Of a stretch of 64,000 bases of DNA, positions 1 to 10,518 are shown piece by piece. The notes beneath the pieces were generated by a model. The model saw nothing but the letters and a program-made list of their open reading frames with translations, was not told the DNA's origin and did not search any database. The translations under genes were made by a program, and so were the position numbers. The DNA is from Phytophthora hibernalis. Taxonomy: Eukaryota > Oomycota > Peronosporomycetes > Peronosporales > Peronosporaceae. The stretch spans positions 1,922,001-1,986,000 of the forward strand of contig JAAKBF010000007.1 of the NCBI GenBank assembly GCA_012656075.1, written 5' to 3'. The first letter of the stretch is position 1, and each line of letters starts with the position of its first letter.

Positions 1-1330
1 ATGTCGACTCTTTACGAGAACGACATCCCGTTGGTCTTCCGCTTCCGGTGTGTCGCTCAACAGGAAGGCAATACTGCTGCGGGAAACGGAGTACAGTGAC
101 AGCAAGCCGGCTCGTGTCATGGCCTTCGTCTGGCGTAGGAGTCGCGCATCGGGTTCAGGATCAGTAGCGAATGGGCGTGGCGCCATTCCCTCACTCGTGC
201 ACAACGACAACAACTTGGGAATTAATGCTCCAATCTTGAGCTTTCTGTGTAGTGTCACGTCTCGCTTGATAGATGCGTTGTAGGTTTCGCACGGATTGTT
301 CGTAGTTGCATAACCCATCAGCGTGTGGAAGGTCTGCCAGCGCCATACGCGTTGGTTTAACCAGAATTTGGAAAATAGCTGGAGAACTGCTTAAGCTCTG
401 GCTTCTTAGCACGCCGTCCTTGGGTTTCACTCAGCATCGCCTGAAACGAGGCTTCACTTGATGAAAAGTGGAGGGTATGAAGATCAGCCAGGAACGCAGC
501 TACCGTGCTGGGAAACATGGACCGAGTCTTCTCGTATACTTTCTTTGCTACGTGAAAGTAGCACATCAAGAAGACAACCTGGTTGTCTGGGCCGAAGACT
601 TCATTGAGCTTTGTCGGCGTCACCCATCACGCAGCGCACACGAAGAGGTTTGCAGGTGACGGATATATAGATATCCCGCAGCAGAGTAAGCACTTCAGCA
701 TACTGTTGCTGGCAGCAACAGTATGCCGAAGTAACTTGCTGCCGTTTCTGCGAGACGATGAAAATCGCCATGACGTGAAATCTTCTGGCTCTGTCCGATA
801 TTCCTGCGACGATGACTGGATACCCCACTTGCGTGAGTTTGTACGTTGCGTCCATGTGCAATATAAACGACCCTGGGTCGAGGTCGGCACGACGTAGCAA
901 CTTCTTTGACGTGAAACCAACGACAAACGAGTTCCTGTCGCTCACGTTACCGGTAGTCGGACGCCCAGCAGTGTCGCGCTGCCTGGTGAAGGTGAAAGCT
1001 ACGGCCTCTTCCTCTTCGCCTGTATAGGCTGCCTCTTGGATTCGCCTGCGTACTGGCTCAAGTAGGTCAATACCACCATGTCGGCGACTGATGTAGTGAT
1101 GCGCGAAGCGTTGAACCGTTGCCAATTTGGTGGCTGAAGCTTCGGTAAAATGAAAGCGCTCGATGAGTGCGATCCAAATCCGCTTGGGCATAAGACCTTG
1201 CGCGGCCCAGTCTTTCACGACTTCCTTCATCGCTGGGGTGAGGTTCGGTTGGTCGAGGGAGTGGGGTGTGAGTACTTGCTGGCAGGATGCAAAGTGAGTT
1301 TGGAGAACGCAGACCCCCTCCCCATGATTG
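1..1330 (-). pseudogene. MULE (Mutator-like) transposase fragment, cut by window edge
   Basis: The minus strand encodes a MULE-type DDE transposase, the enzyme that cuts and pastes Mutator-like DNA transposons. About 1230 to 601 carries the first catalytic part, with the motif FILHMDATYKLTQVGYPVIV holding the first Asp and the following core strands. A shift of frame near 610 leads into a segment reading FLMCYFHVAKKVYEKTR, the usual Cys-x-Phe-His region after the second Asp. A third frame at about 330-50 gives GYATTNNPCETYNASIKRD, the region of the catalytic Glu. Coding potential also runs upstream of 1230 to about 1330. At least two frame changes break it, and its C-terminus runs off the left edge. 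No terminal inverted repeats are visible. The family is clear from motif order; whether it was ever part of a complete element here cannot be seen. Confidence 0.8.
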
Positions 1331-1380
1331 GTTCAAAAGTAGTAGACTTGCAGGAGATTAGTCAAAACAGCTACAAATAG

Positions 1381-2475
1381 TTAAGGCCAATGCGCCAGAG
1401 TGCAGGTCATGTTTGTTGTGGTGTCAATGCTGAAAAGCCGGTGCGCGCGCTGCGATTGCAGTGGCATGTGGATTTTTACGGTGCGATCAGTATAGTTTCG
1501 GTGATTACCGTATAATCTTCGGTGTAAATAATACTCTCTCTTTGTCCATGTACTGGAATTATTTGGATTCTTTCCTTTATTTACACGTACCGTGTAAGTT
1601 ACACGTCCTGCCTTCTGCATATCTTATAAACGCAAAAAAACAACGGTGAGGAGCGCCGCGTATTTTTCAAATGTGCAGTAATTGGTACTGTAGTACATGG
1701 ACTACGAACCGGTAACATTATCTTTCACTTTCAACTGCATTTGAGACTGCGGCGAACAAAATAATACTTACCCACCATTTTAGGCTAGAGTTATCAAGAT
1801 AATGATAATCGACTTTAAAGTTGACCGCCTGTTTTTCGTCGAAATTTTAAATTGTTGTTGTCTTTTATCCCTGTTAAAGCATAAACCTACTCGCTTTCGA
1901 TTGCTTTTAACAAGAACTTTCCAATAATACACTTTTCACTAAAATTGAAAGGATATTGCATTTTGGGGGTATGAAAATGGAGATAATTTTTCAAGAGCGT
2001 GCCACTTCACCAATTTTCAACATTTTCCAGCGGACAAGGACTCAAAATGAGTGCAAGACGCCCCTCGTGCGAGTGGTGTGCCTAAATCGTAATTCGTACT
2101 TTGGTTGATTAGTATCATTTGGTTTGACGCCGTCTCATTTGTAAGACGGCTGGGTTACGTCAGAAATAAATCGATTGGATTGGATGTCGATTAGTCGTCG
2201 AGTTGATTAGCTGCCCTCCGCGGAATGGCATGTTGCGAGCATCGGCGTTTGCTTCGTGAAGAGCTTAGAACATCTCCAACGGTAGGTCAAAGAGAAGTAG
2301 CTGCCCCTATCAGTTCTACGAGACTTCTTTTCCTCCTGCAGAGGCAGACTCCATGGGCACATTTTTAATCGCGATGTTGAAAATCTCGTCAGCTTCGTGC
2401 TGGTTCTGCGGAGGGCGGAGATCACGGTTTGTGGAGGCTTGACTGCGTCACTGAGAAGCTTCACCAGAATTGTCC
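1381..2475. other. AT-rich non-coding stretch
   Basis: I see no supported gene. Short open frames have no family signature. The stretch separates the left MULE fragment from the TIR-bounded element that starts at 2485 and is probably older, decayed repeat DNA. Confidence 0.5.
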
Positions 2476-2484
2476 GCTCTGAAT
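2476..2484. repeat. Left target-site duplication of the Mutator-like element
   Basis: The 9 bases GCTCTGAAT sit directly before the left terminal inverted repeat and are repeated exactly after the right one at 4227-4235. Confidence 0.85.
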
Positions 2485-2540
2485 GAGGAATTTCCGTAAA
2501 TCAGTGAATTTCACTGAGATTTGTCTAATGGATTGGGATA
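2485..2540 (+). repeat. Left terminal inverted repeat of the Mutator-like element
   Basis: About 56 bp starting GAGGAATTTCCGTAAATCAG. It pairs with the reverse complement of 4172-4226 with about six differences including one indel. Confidence 0.85.
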
Positions 2541-2780
2541 TTTGAAATCACTGTCTCAGGGCCTTACGCTTTAACTCAATGTGCTATGGTAGCAATGCTA
2601 CAGATAACCACGGATGATAGGGCCGTACACTACATTAGGCCTACTAACACGTTATCATCATTTAAGATCACTAATGTATGGAGACAAACAATCCGTTTTC
2701 TACCAATCAACAAGGACATGTGAGCTGTTGAAACTCCTGCCTCTGACCTTGCTTGCACCACCTCATTCGGTAATTTGTAG

Positions 2781-3490
2781 ATGAGGTGCCGCATCCCAGG
2801 CTGCCCCGGGCCTCCGGCTACGCGTCCATGCACGGTTTGTGACTCCCGAGCCCATCATGTGTGCTCGAATGAGGCTCTTCATGCGCTTGGTGTAGAAATA
2901 GCCCATTTGGGGTGTCATACAAACTTTGCTAAAGGCGATGGTATCTATCCCGATTTTGGGGTTGATATTGTCTGCGAAGAGCAAACAGAAGGCGAGACTG
3001 AAGACTCGTTGCCTGTGCGCCGGACAAGCTACTCGTTTAAGCTGAAGCGAGAACCTAGCGACTATGACCACGTACGCGGCCGCGCAACGACATGGTATTC
3101 CCCGTCGAACCATCCGCAATTGGGAGTGGGACCAGGAAAAATGTCTACTTCACGGACTGTGAAAAGCGACGGTCACTCCGGGTAGGCCGCTCCGAAATAA
3201 TACCGTTCAGGGCTGACATTCTCATGTACATGAAGGACTTGCGACGTCTGGAGAAGGTAAATTGAGATGCTACCGTTTTTATTTATTTACTTACTTCAAG
3301 TACTAACTGACTTTGTAGCCTGTGTGCACGATCCATCTGATGCAGTTTATTCGGATCAACCATGCTGAGGGGATCTCCGCGTACTCGACTGCATGCAAAG
3401 AAAATCCCCGTTTGAAGCCCTCGCCAAGCTTCTACAGAGGTTCGCTCTCCGGCACGGACACTCATGTCGTGTACCCTGCTTTTCATCCTT
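2781..3490 (+). pseudogene. Zinc-finger-like gene fragment with an intron inside the Mutator-like element
   Basis: An open frame from 2781 to 3185 begins MRCRIPGCPGPPATRPCTVC and continues with HHVC, a Cys/His pattern (C-x4-C, C-x2-C, H-H-x-C) that looks metal binding. From about 3080 a second frame reads KNVYFTDCEKRRSLRVGRS without stops up to a textbook intron at 3257-3318, with donor GTAAAT, branch-like TACTAAC and acceptor TTGTAG. The next exon continues as PVCTIHLMQFIRINHAE. The frame change inside the fragment and the lack of an intact long reading frame suggest it is no longer functional. I do not recognise the family. It could be a captured host gene or part of another transposon's protein. 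Confidence 0.5.
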
Positions 3491-4171
3491 AAGTCCTTGA
3501 TGGAATAGTTTGATTTTGGCGACTAACTCGGAGATTATGTATTTGTTAATACGCCTTTCAGACCCATCCCACGAACTACTTCAGATTCGCGATGAATTTA
3601 GTGCTATATTTTGGGATACGTATGGTGACTACAAACCGACCGAGATTTTCTGTTCCATCATATTTGAGGCAGAACTTCTCACCTCAAGGTGAAAAGAAGT
3701 TGTAGTGATGCTCGTATGATCACAAGAATGTACATAGCTATTGATATATAGTTATTATCGATGATCACACATTTTGGAACCAATAAATAACCTTAAGCAG
3801 AGGGCTGTGTTGAAGATCGTGCTCCTGCCCTCATAGTGGCTACTACGAATAAATTTATTGTGGAGCATTAGCTTCACAACTTAGAGAAAGACCGCCGCAC
3901 CGTGACACTATTTGCTTTAAAAGATATTAGCAATGCAAATGCAAACAGTTTTTCACATCTTGCTACAAGCGGCAGACGAACAACAGAGCATGCTACTATT
4001 AACTTAGACTAATCGGTGCTTGTGGGAGTGAAGGCCATCTTGCGCACACCCAGCCTAATCGTTTTCGTCTTCGTCGCATTGAATCCGCCGGATCCTCGGT
4101 GAATACAAAATTTCCGCTACTTTTTTCATTCACAAAAGTACTTTCACTGATTTGAGTCAGAAAACTGCAAT

Positions 4172-4226
4172 TATCCCAATGCTTAGACAAATATCAGTGA
4201 AGTTCACTGATTTATGGAAATTCCTC
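4172..4226 (-). repeat. Right terminal inverted repeat of the Mutator-like element
   Basis: Reverse complement of the left repeat, ending TTTATGGAAATTCCTC, followed at once by the 9-bp duplication at 4227-4235. Confidence 0.85.
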
Positions 4227-4235
4227 GCTCTGAAT

Positions 4236-4730
4236 ATCTGTTGCTGTACAGTCAGATGAGCCCCTATATCTGACTGATTGCTCTCTAAATGGATGATTCA
4301 CTGACAAAGCAAATCGGACTCTATGAATTTCACTATCTCTAACTGAACCAAACCCTCTCTATTCTATAACTGAATGCCACAAATGGTAGAAAAATCAGAT
4401 GGCTGCAGCCCTATGAATAACGGATGACTGGGTTGCCAAACCATAATAGACACGAGACGCCAAGAGCATCAACGTCGGGAAACTAAACGCTCTATGGTTA
4501 CGTTTTTACTACCGTAAAGTTCGGATTCAGTAGACACACACCGATTTTATGCGACTGTAGTTAGCTTGACATCCGCTAACATCCGGACGGTTCTAGGCTG
4601 TCATTGGACAAATGTGACCAATCAATGAGAAACCAACATATTCGTGGAAGGAGCTCATTGAATAGAGATCATTTGCTCACGTATTTTCGAGAAACACAAA
4701 CTGTGGTACTCACTTCGTCTGACGGTATAC
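4236..4730. other. Gap between Mutator-like element and Ty3/gypsy body
   Basis: No gene seen. This is where a 5' long terminal repeat and primer-binding site of the following retroelement would be expected, but I could not match it to sequence downstream of 9004, so no LTR is called. Confidence 0.4.
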
Positions 4731-4763
4731 TATGAGCTGTCGACGAGACTTCACCATTTCGCG

Positions 4764-5690
4764 TTGTCGACTCACAGAGGCGGTCGCGCTTTACACAAAC
4801 AAAAGGAAAATATCCACGAATATCTCTCTGAGTTCCAAGACTTGTTGTCTCAAACTGAGTTAGAGAGAAGCGAGCTAGAGAAGCGGTTCTTCTTCCAGAA
4901 TGGGTTACGTGAAGAAATCGCGAAGAAGATCAAAGAAGAGAGTCTGAGTACGCTTCAAGACGCCAAGGAGATTGCCTCTAACTTCGAGTTTGTACATTAC
5001 TCTGATAAACCACCTCGCGTTCCGCCCAAGTCATATCAGCCACCGGCCGAATCCAGTAAGCGTTTAAACAAGCCGACATCGTCGCAGAAAACAAAGCGAT
5101 TCGAGAAGAAGAAGGGCACGAGTGATGACTGGACGAAAACAGCAACATGCAATAACTGTGGCAAAATCGGCCACACTTCCCTGCAATGTACCGCTCCAAA
5201 ACGAAAGGAAGAAAATAGGTACATCAGCGGCGCGTTGTATGCTATCTTGGAAGCCGAGGCTCATGCGTTCAAAGAAACGGGTCAAGAGAGACCCGTCACC
5301 ATTTTCACTGACAATGGATGCAGCCTAAATGGTGTATCTGAGGAATTGGTGATGACGCTTGGGCTCGAGGTAACCGAAGGTGAGATGATGCAGGTCGACC
5401 TGGGTTATGACCAAGTGGTACACCGTCAGCGTCGAACCGTAGAAATTAATCTGCAGCTACCAGGTTTCTCATTGACATCGGGAACATTCCAAGTCATGCC
5501 CGTTCCGGAAAACAACGATGTTATTCTTGGTATGATGTGGCTGAGAGAGCAAATCCGGATATCGACTGGAGTACAGGACATGTTACACCACGCATCAAGA
5601 TGGAGCAAGAACAAGATGTTCAACGAAGACTGCCAGCAACGTCCGGCTAAAAATCACTGGACAACGCAGAGCTCGCGTCGACCAAAGTAG
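4764..5690 (+). pseudogene. Gag and protease part of the Ty3/gypsy element
   Basis: The frame shows a Gag capsid-like part (HEYLSEFQDLLSQ near the start), a basic linker, and a CCHC zinc knuckle CNNCGKIGHTSLQC at about 5148-5189 that binds RNA during packaging. It is followed by an aspartic-protease-like segment with TDNGCSLNGVS at about 5305-5340 and the flap-side motif NDVILGMMWL near 5515. The protease active site normally reads D-T/S-G; here it is D-N-G, so activity is doubtful. The first codon shown is TTG and the frame stays open a little upstream, so this is not a true start; the N-terminus of Gag is missing. The frame ends at 5690 and the linker resumes in another frame at 5692. Confidence 0.8.
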
Positions 5691-5814
5691 TGTGATTTTC
5701 AACCACTATCGGCAGCATGGCCATAAAGGGCAACATGGCAAGACGCGACTTATTTCAGCTCAACAATTTCTGAGAATGTTGCGCCATGACAAGGACATTG
5801 AAGCAGTCTTTATC

Positions 5815-6042
5815 ATTACAGACAACGACGGTGAAACTCGACCCCCATCGACATTCATTTTCAATACAGTCGTAGAAAGGTCAGAAGACAAAAAAAACTC
5901 GACCCCTACTGCGGTCTTAGCTACTGCGGTCTTAGCTGCAATTGGTCAAAACATATTTGTCTTTTCTTTTTACTTGAGTTTAAAATCACACTGAAGGGGG
6001 TCGAGTTTTTATGGGTTGAGTTTCACCGTCGTTGTCGGTAAT
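5815..6042. mobile_element. MITE-like inverted-repeat insertion within the retroelement
   Basis: The 228-bp segment has 30-bp terminal inverted repeats. The left one begins ATTACAGACAACGACGGTGA and the right one reads TCACCGTCGTTGTCGGTAAT, with two mismatches over 30 bp. It lies inside the linker between protease and reverse transcriptase of the Ty3/gypsy element and breaks that frame, so it is younger than the retroelement. The interior holds a 15-bp tandem duplication, CTACTGCGGTCTTAG twice, near 5905-5937. I found no target-site duplication, so the superfamily is open. Confidence 0.7.
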
Positions 6043-7420
6043 CCACATGACTCGGAGAAGGCAGAACGCTTTAAGATTAGGCACAGAAGGATAATCCAGC
6101 GTATGAAACACTACGCAAGTATGCAGACACTATTTTTCGCACGGAACTCCCAAGCGAGACGCCTCATGTACGAGAAGGAATCGAATTCCACTTCATCCTG
6201 GTACCACACCAATTTCGGTGAAAAATGGCACCAGAGCCCTGATCAACGCATGACGATCCGAGACTGGATGTTACAAGCGGGCATTATTCGACCAAGCACA
6301 TCTGCGTTTTCCGCGCCGACGTTCTGTGAAGCAACTGTTGGATGGCGCATTGTGCACGACTATCGTCAGCAAAACCTAGCGACAATTTTGCCGGCTAAAC
6401 CATTACCGCGCAAGGAAGTCACCTTTGATGCCATGTCGGGCAGTCATTTGTTTTCGTGCATAGACTTACTTTGGGGTTACTACCAAATTAAGCTACGTGA
6501 ATCGGATATACCGTTTACTGCCTTTTCGACCCCGAATGGTCTGTTTGAATACCTCGTTACTCCTATGGGACTCAGTGGTAGTCCAGGGACATTTAATCGT
6601 CCTTTGCAGAAAGTCTTTAGGGGCTTACGAGACGTAATGAGGTCTATTTTGACGACATCTACGTATTCACCCAGAGCGAAGATGTCGCAGAATATTGAAG
6701 CTTTGGATCGTGTGCTCAAGCGGTGTGAAAAACAGCAACTTTACATCAAATTGTCAAGTGTCAGTTCTGCGTGGACGAGATTCTATGCCTAGGAGATTTC
6801 GTCGGTCGCAAAGGAGTCCGAATGAATCCCAACAAGGTCCGCATCATCGCAGAATCACCTGTTCCCAAGACCAAGAAGCAAATGGAAAGCTTTTTAGGAA
6901 CTACGGTCTATGTGTCCAGGTTCTGCAAGGACTTTGCGCAATTTGCGGGACTACTTCACGGTAGCATCAAGGGAAGCGTCCTCGAGAGACTATTGAACTC
7001 TCGGACGATCAACTGAAGTGCTTCGGAGATCTTAAACGCCGGTACCTTCACCACCCGTTCTCGGCCTTCCTGACTTTTCGAAACCTTTTGGTATTCGTAT
7101 GGACACCTCGAACTTCGCAGCGGGGAGTCTTGTATCAAAAGGAGGGATAGCTAGAGAATCCGATCGTATATACCGGTCGGAAGATGAAGCCAGCGGAACT
7201 GAACTATCCTGTTCGAGAACAAGAGTTGCTCGCGATCATGCATGATCTTCGAGTATGGCGTGCGTGTGTATCTTCTTTTACGGTTGAAACGGATCACAAA
7301 ATTATTGAGATGATCCTTACGCAGAAGACTACAAACCGACGCGTTGCACGATGGTTCAATGAACTTGCTGAATGTGCGGATTCCCAGAGAAACGAATACC
7401 GTGGCTGATGCACTCACGAA
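6043..7420 (+). pseudogene. Reverse transcriptase and RNase H part of the Ty3/gypsy element
   Basis: The frame to 6792 shows reverse-transcriptase blocks: WRIVHDYRQQN, LFSCIDLLWGYYQIKL and PFGVEKA-equivalent TAFSTPNGLFEYLVTPMGL. The catalytic Y-F-D-D box at about 6645-6656 is encoded in a different frame from the preceding block, after a short G run. RNase H follows at about 7085-7410: a first Asp region near FGIRMDTSNFAAGS and the block KPAELNYPVREQELLAIMHD, then VETDHKIIEMI. In-frame stops near 7015 and 7149 and several frame changes separate these pieces. This is the polymerase that would copy the element's RNA into DNA; it is not functional as written. Confidence 0.8.
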
Positions 7421-7639
7421 ACCCAAAGTTTGAACGGAAAGCTTGTCAAGTAAGTTTACAAGAGCTTCTAGAGACAGCCAAGAATCGCGAAATTATGGCA
7501 ACCATCGTACCGAACAAGGTTACTGTGCTCCAAATGGCGAAGGCGATGTATTCGTGGAACCAGGATCTACAGTGGATCGTCAAGAAGCTCAAGCAAGGAG
7601 ACGAATTGCCTAAGTACTTCTTACAGGATGGTATTCTTT

Positions 7640-8611
7640 AATATCAAAGTGCGGAAGACCAGACTCCACCCTTGAACATCCCGGATGACGAAGATCTGAA
7701 GAATTGAGTCATTTCTGAAGACCACGCTGCAGTCGCCGCAAGACATGCAGCGTTTTACAAGACCTACTTGGCAGTACGTGAAAAATACTACCGGCCGAAG
7801 ATGATAAAGTACTTCCAGCGCCATGTCAACAGATGTGAGATGTGTCAGCGCAATAAGTCAAGACAAACCAAGCCGCCTGGACTCAGTCAACCTCTGAACA
7901 TACCTACGGGTAGATGGACAGACATATCAATGGATTTCGTTGTGTCGCTACCTGTCAGCGCTGAAGGTTACGCTGCTATAATTGAGATCGTCGACCGACT
8001 GACAAAGCGAGCCAAGATCGTTGCGACGAAGACAACGGGCAGTACCACGGACATTGCCAACGTGTTCATGAAGAACTACGTTAAGGATCATGATCTACCC
8101 AAAACCATTGTATCTGATCGAGACACCAAGTTAACGTCCAAACTTTGGCAGGGTATTGTAAGTGCGCTTGGTACGCAGCACAACCTGTCATCAGCTTTCC
8201 GACCCCAAACAAGATGGACAAACGGAACGGACAAATCGATTTATCGGAGACTATCTTCGAGGTGTCGTCAACCCGGCTCAAGATGACTGGGATGAATATC
8301 TCCACTTGGCAGAAATTGCCCACAATCGACGTGTACACTCCACCATTTGAATGTCGCCGTTCGAAGTGGATCTAGGATATGTTCCCTACATGCCAGATGA
8401 TGTGGCATCAGATCCGGAGTTCAAGAAATTGGAGAAATCAGTGCAAGAGGTTTTGCTTCAGCAAGAGACTCTCCTCAAGGCCGCACAGGACCGTATGAGC
8501 GAGGCGCAGGAGCGTATGAAGTATTACTACGACAAGAATAGACATGTTCAGAACTTCGAAGTCAACGACATGGTGCCATTAGGCGGTAATAATTTGGATA
8601 TCCATCACTAA
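7640..8611 (+). pseudogene. Integrase part of the Ty3/gypsy element
   Basis: The frame at 7768-8286 encodes the H-H-C-C finger end (HVNRCEMCQRNK) and the catalytic core. The first Asp is in DISMDFVVSLPV and the second in IVSDRDTKLTSKLW. The catalytic Glu region (QTERTNR) is displaced into another frame at about 8216-8236. A TGA near 8348-8350 precedes the downstream part that begins MSPFEVDLGYVPYMPD, the usual end of the core. The enzyme would insert element cDNA into the genome. Breaks make it inactive as written. Confidence 0.8.
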
Positions 8612-8689
8612 GGTTACGCCCAGTCGAAGAAACTTGCTCCACGATACATTGGACCGTTTCCAGTGTAGAAGAAGATCTCAAAAGATTCC

Positions 8690-9004
8690 TATGAGTTGGG
8701 TTTATCGAAGGGATTGAAGTTGCATCCAGTGTTCCACACTTCGTTGGTGAAACCGTATCACGAGGACCCAAAGCGAAGGCAGCAAGTGAACAAGGTCGTG
8801 TTAGCCGATGGAACGGAAGGACAACTAGTTGAAGCTGTGATTAATCACAGAATGTACAAGGGAAAATCGCGGTACAAGATTTGGTGGCTAGGCAAATTCA
8901 AAGCTGACGCTACCCGGGAGCCCATTGAAAATCTAAAGCAGATTCCGGGCCTCATCGACCTCTATTGGAAATCCAAGAAACGACCGAAGCCATTTTTGAA
9001 GTAG
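8690..9004 (+). pseudogene. Integrase C-terminal chromodomain of the Ty3/gypsy element
   Basis: The segment carries LHPVFHTSLVKPYHED, the linker typical of the integrase C-terminus, and then a chromodomain-like stretch with VEAVINHRMYKGKSRYKIWW and LIDLYWKSKKRPK. In chromoviruses this domain steers insertion towards chromatin marks. A stop separates it from the integrase core, so it belongs to the same dead polyprotein. Confidence 0.7.
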
Positions 9005-9738
9005 GCGCCTTCTTGAAGGAAGGTCATGTGACGCAGTTGCCATCAGTAGCAGACATAGCTGCCGACGGAAACTACGTAATGTTGAACATGAATTTGTTTT
9101 TGCACGTCTATCAATAAGTCGTGGCTCAAAGACATTCACGGACAGTTCCATAATCATTAACTTGATTGGTCGAGAATCATGTAGATCCAGTACGGGATCT
9201 GGATTTTTGAATGAACTACAACTACGCGGATATTTTAGACAAGCTTATTGGTAGATAGCATATGCATATGAGATTAGAGAATTGATAGGCTACCTGATTC
9301 TTTAGGCTTCTCGAAGAAGGCCTTAGTGCGCGCTAGCTAAGTTAACTCTCTCATTCAATCTCACTTTTCAATTTCCCAAGCAACCAACAGACCCACTCCA
9401 AGGGGCAGGCAACTCACTCCGCCGCCTCCGCCGCCGTCTATCGCCATGTTCGCCACCACCAACGCTCACGATTCTCGCTGTTACTGTCACATTAGGCTAA
9501 AATGACGCAAGACAGTAGCGTCGCGGCAACAACCCTCGCAGCTGTACGATATAGCATAGCAAATCAATGCATACAGTATAGCTATACATGTTAGTAGAAA
9601 GTTCATGTACGTGACAAGCGGAGGATATGTACCAGACATGCATGTCTATAGATAGTTCATATATATGACAAGCGGAGGATACGTACCAGACATAGGCTCA
9701 CAGGGGCGACTCACGCGGTGCTGGAGACGTCTTAGCGG
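9005..9738. other. Downstream flank of the Ty3/gypsy element
   Basis: No gene seen. It should hold the 3' LTR if one exists, but no copy was found upstream. It includes the tandem duplication listed at 9600-9702 and a CCGCCGCCTCCGCCGCC run near 9419-9436. Confidence 0.4.
9600..9702. repeat. Imperfect 54-bp tandem duplication
   Basis: Two copies start AGTTCAT at 9600 and 9654 and share GACAAGCGGAGGATA and GTACCAGACAT with a few changes. Function unknown. Confidence 0.7.
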
Positions 9739-10518
9739 TCACTTTTCGGAGATGGTGGCTTGCGCGGTGTAGAATTCGAAGCTGGCTTCCGTGCTGGATG
9801 CTTCGGGGTCGAATGCTTCGGCGCTGGAGACTTTGGTGCTGGCTTTTCCTAGCAGAAAGCTTCCGTGTTGGCGGTTTCCGCGCAGGATTCTTCGTTGCTG
9901 GAGGCTGTGGTGCACAAGTGTTTGGATCTGGAGACTCGCGCATAGGAACCGCGTCGCTCCAATCAGCGATACCCGCGCTATTTTCAGGCTGTCCACGGTC
10001 CCCTCTCTCACCACTACACAAAGCGCACTAGTAAGCATCACATTCAGAGCTGGCACGTGTACAAACAGCTTACCTCGCTTCGCATAGTCAAACAAAGATC
10101 GCTCTCCAAGAAAAAGTCGACGCCTTCTTCGCCATTCGGATTGCAACCCGGAAGTACGTACTTCCCGTTGGAACTGATGGTTCGGCTTGAAGTGGCCTTC
10201 GCTGTACACCCACTTGCTTTTTGCCCCGACCAAATGACATTGAACGTTTCCAGTCTCTGCACAGGTGCAATGGGCGTGGAATCTGATCCACGTGGTTCTT
10301 CTCCGCCACTCGAAATCGCAAAATGACTGGCGGGGGAAATATCTCAGACAGTAAATACTGTCGATAAATGATTGTTCATATCTTTGAAAGCTTAATTTCA
10401 AAAATGGAAAATCAGGAGATGTGCTGCACGTGCACAGATCTTGTGTGTGAGATACATCTCCGGCTCTGGCAATTTTGACTTGGAATTTGTAAACCCCAAG
10501 CATGGGCAGCACCACCAC
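9739..10518 (-). other. Unrecognised open frame with basic low-complexity 3' part
   Basis: The minus strand has an open frame of about 259 codons, and the two other minus frames are also partly open here. The 3' part, at about 9740-9960, is built of degenerate units that read in one frame as short Ala-Arg-Lys/Pro-Thr-Arg-Lys runs, so the openness may come from repeat structure. No domain, signal peptide or splice pattern is recognisable. It sits in transposon-rich DNA and may be a remnant of a repeat protein. I cannot assign a function and doubt that it is a gene. Confidence 0.2.

Larger units (their letters stand above)
2485..4226. mobile_element. Non-autonomous Mutator-like element with TIRs and 9-bp target duplication
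   Basis: The element is bounded by about 55-bp terminal inverted repeats that begin GAGGAATTTCC at 2485 and end GGAAATTCCTC at 4226. The two repeats match at roughly 50 of 56 positions by eye. Directly outside lie identical 9-bp direct repeats, GCTCTGAAT, at 2476-2484 and 4227-4235. Long terminal inverted repeats with a 9-bp target-site duplication are the hallmark of Mutator-like elements. No transposase is visible inside, so it must be mobilised in trans. It contains coding-like DNA with an intron (see the entry at 2781), so it resembles a Pack-MULE carrying a captured gene fragment. Boundaries are seen directly; the superfamily is inferred from the duplication length. Confidence 0.85.
4731..9004 (+). 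mobile_element. Degenerate Ty3/gypsy retrotransposon with chromodomain
   Basis: Parts occur in the Ty3/gypsy order: Gag with a zinc knuckle, aspartic protease, reverse transcriptase, RNase H, integrase, then a C-terminal chromodomain. The integrase-after-RT order and the chromodomain place it near the chromoviruses. Stops and frame changes occur throughout, for example an in-frame TAG near 7149 and a TAA near 7639, so it cannot make a full polyprotein as written. A 228-bp inverted-repeat insertion at 5815-6042 interrupts the protease-RT linker. LTRs were not found on either side. The purine run GAAGGAAGG just before 9027 is where a polypurine tract would be expected. Confidence 0.85.

Noticed and set aside
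4236..9600. Long terminal repeats for the Ty3/gypsy element
   Set aside because: I compared the 0.5 kb before Gag with the 0.6 kb after the chromodomain by eye and found no convincing direct repeat, so no LTR is called.
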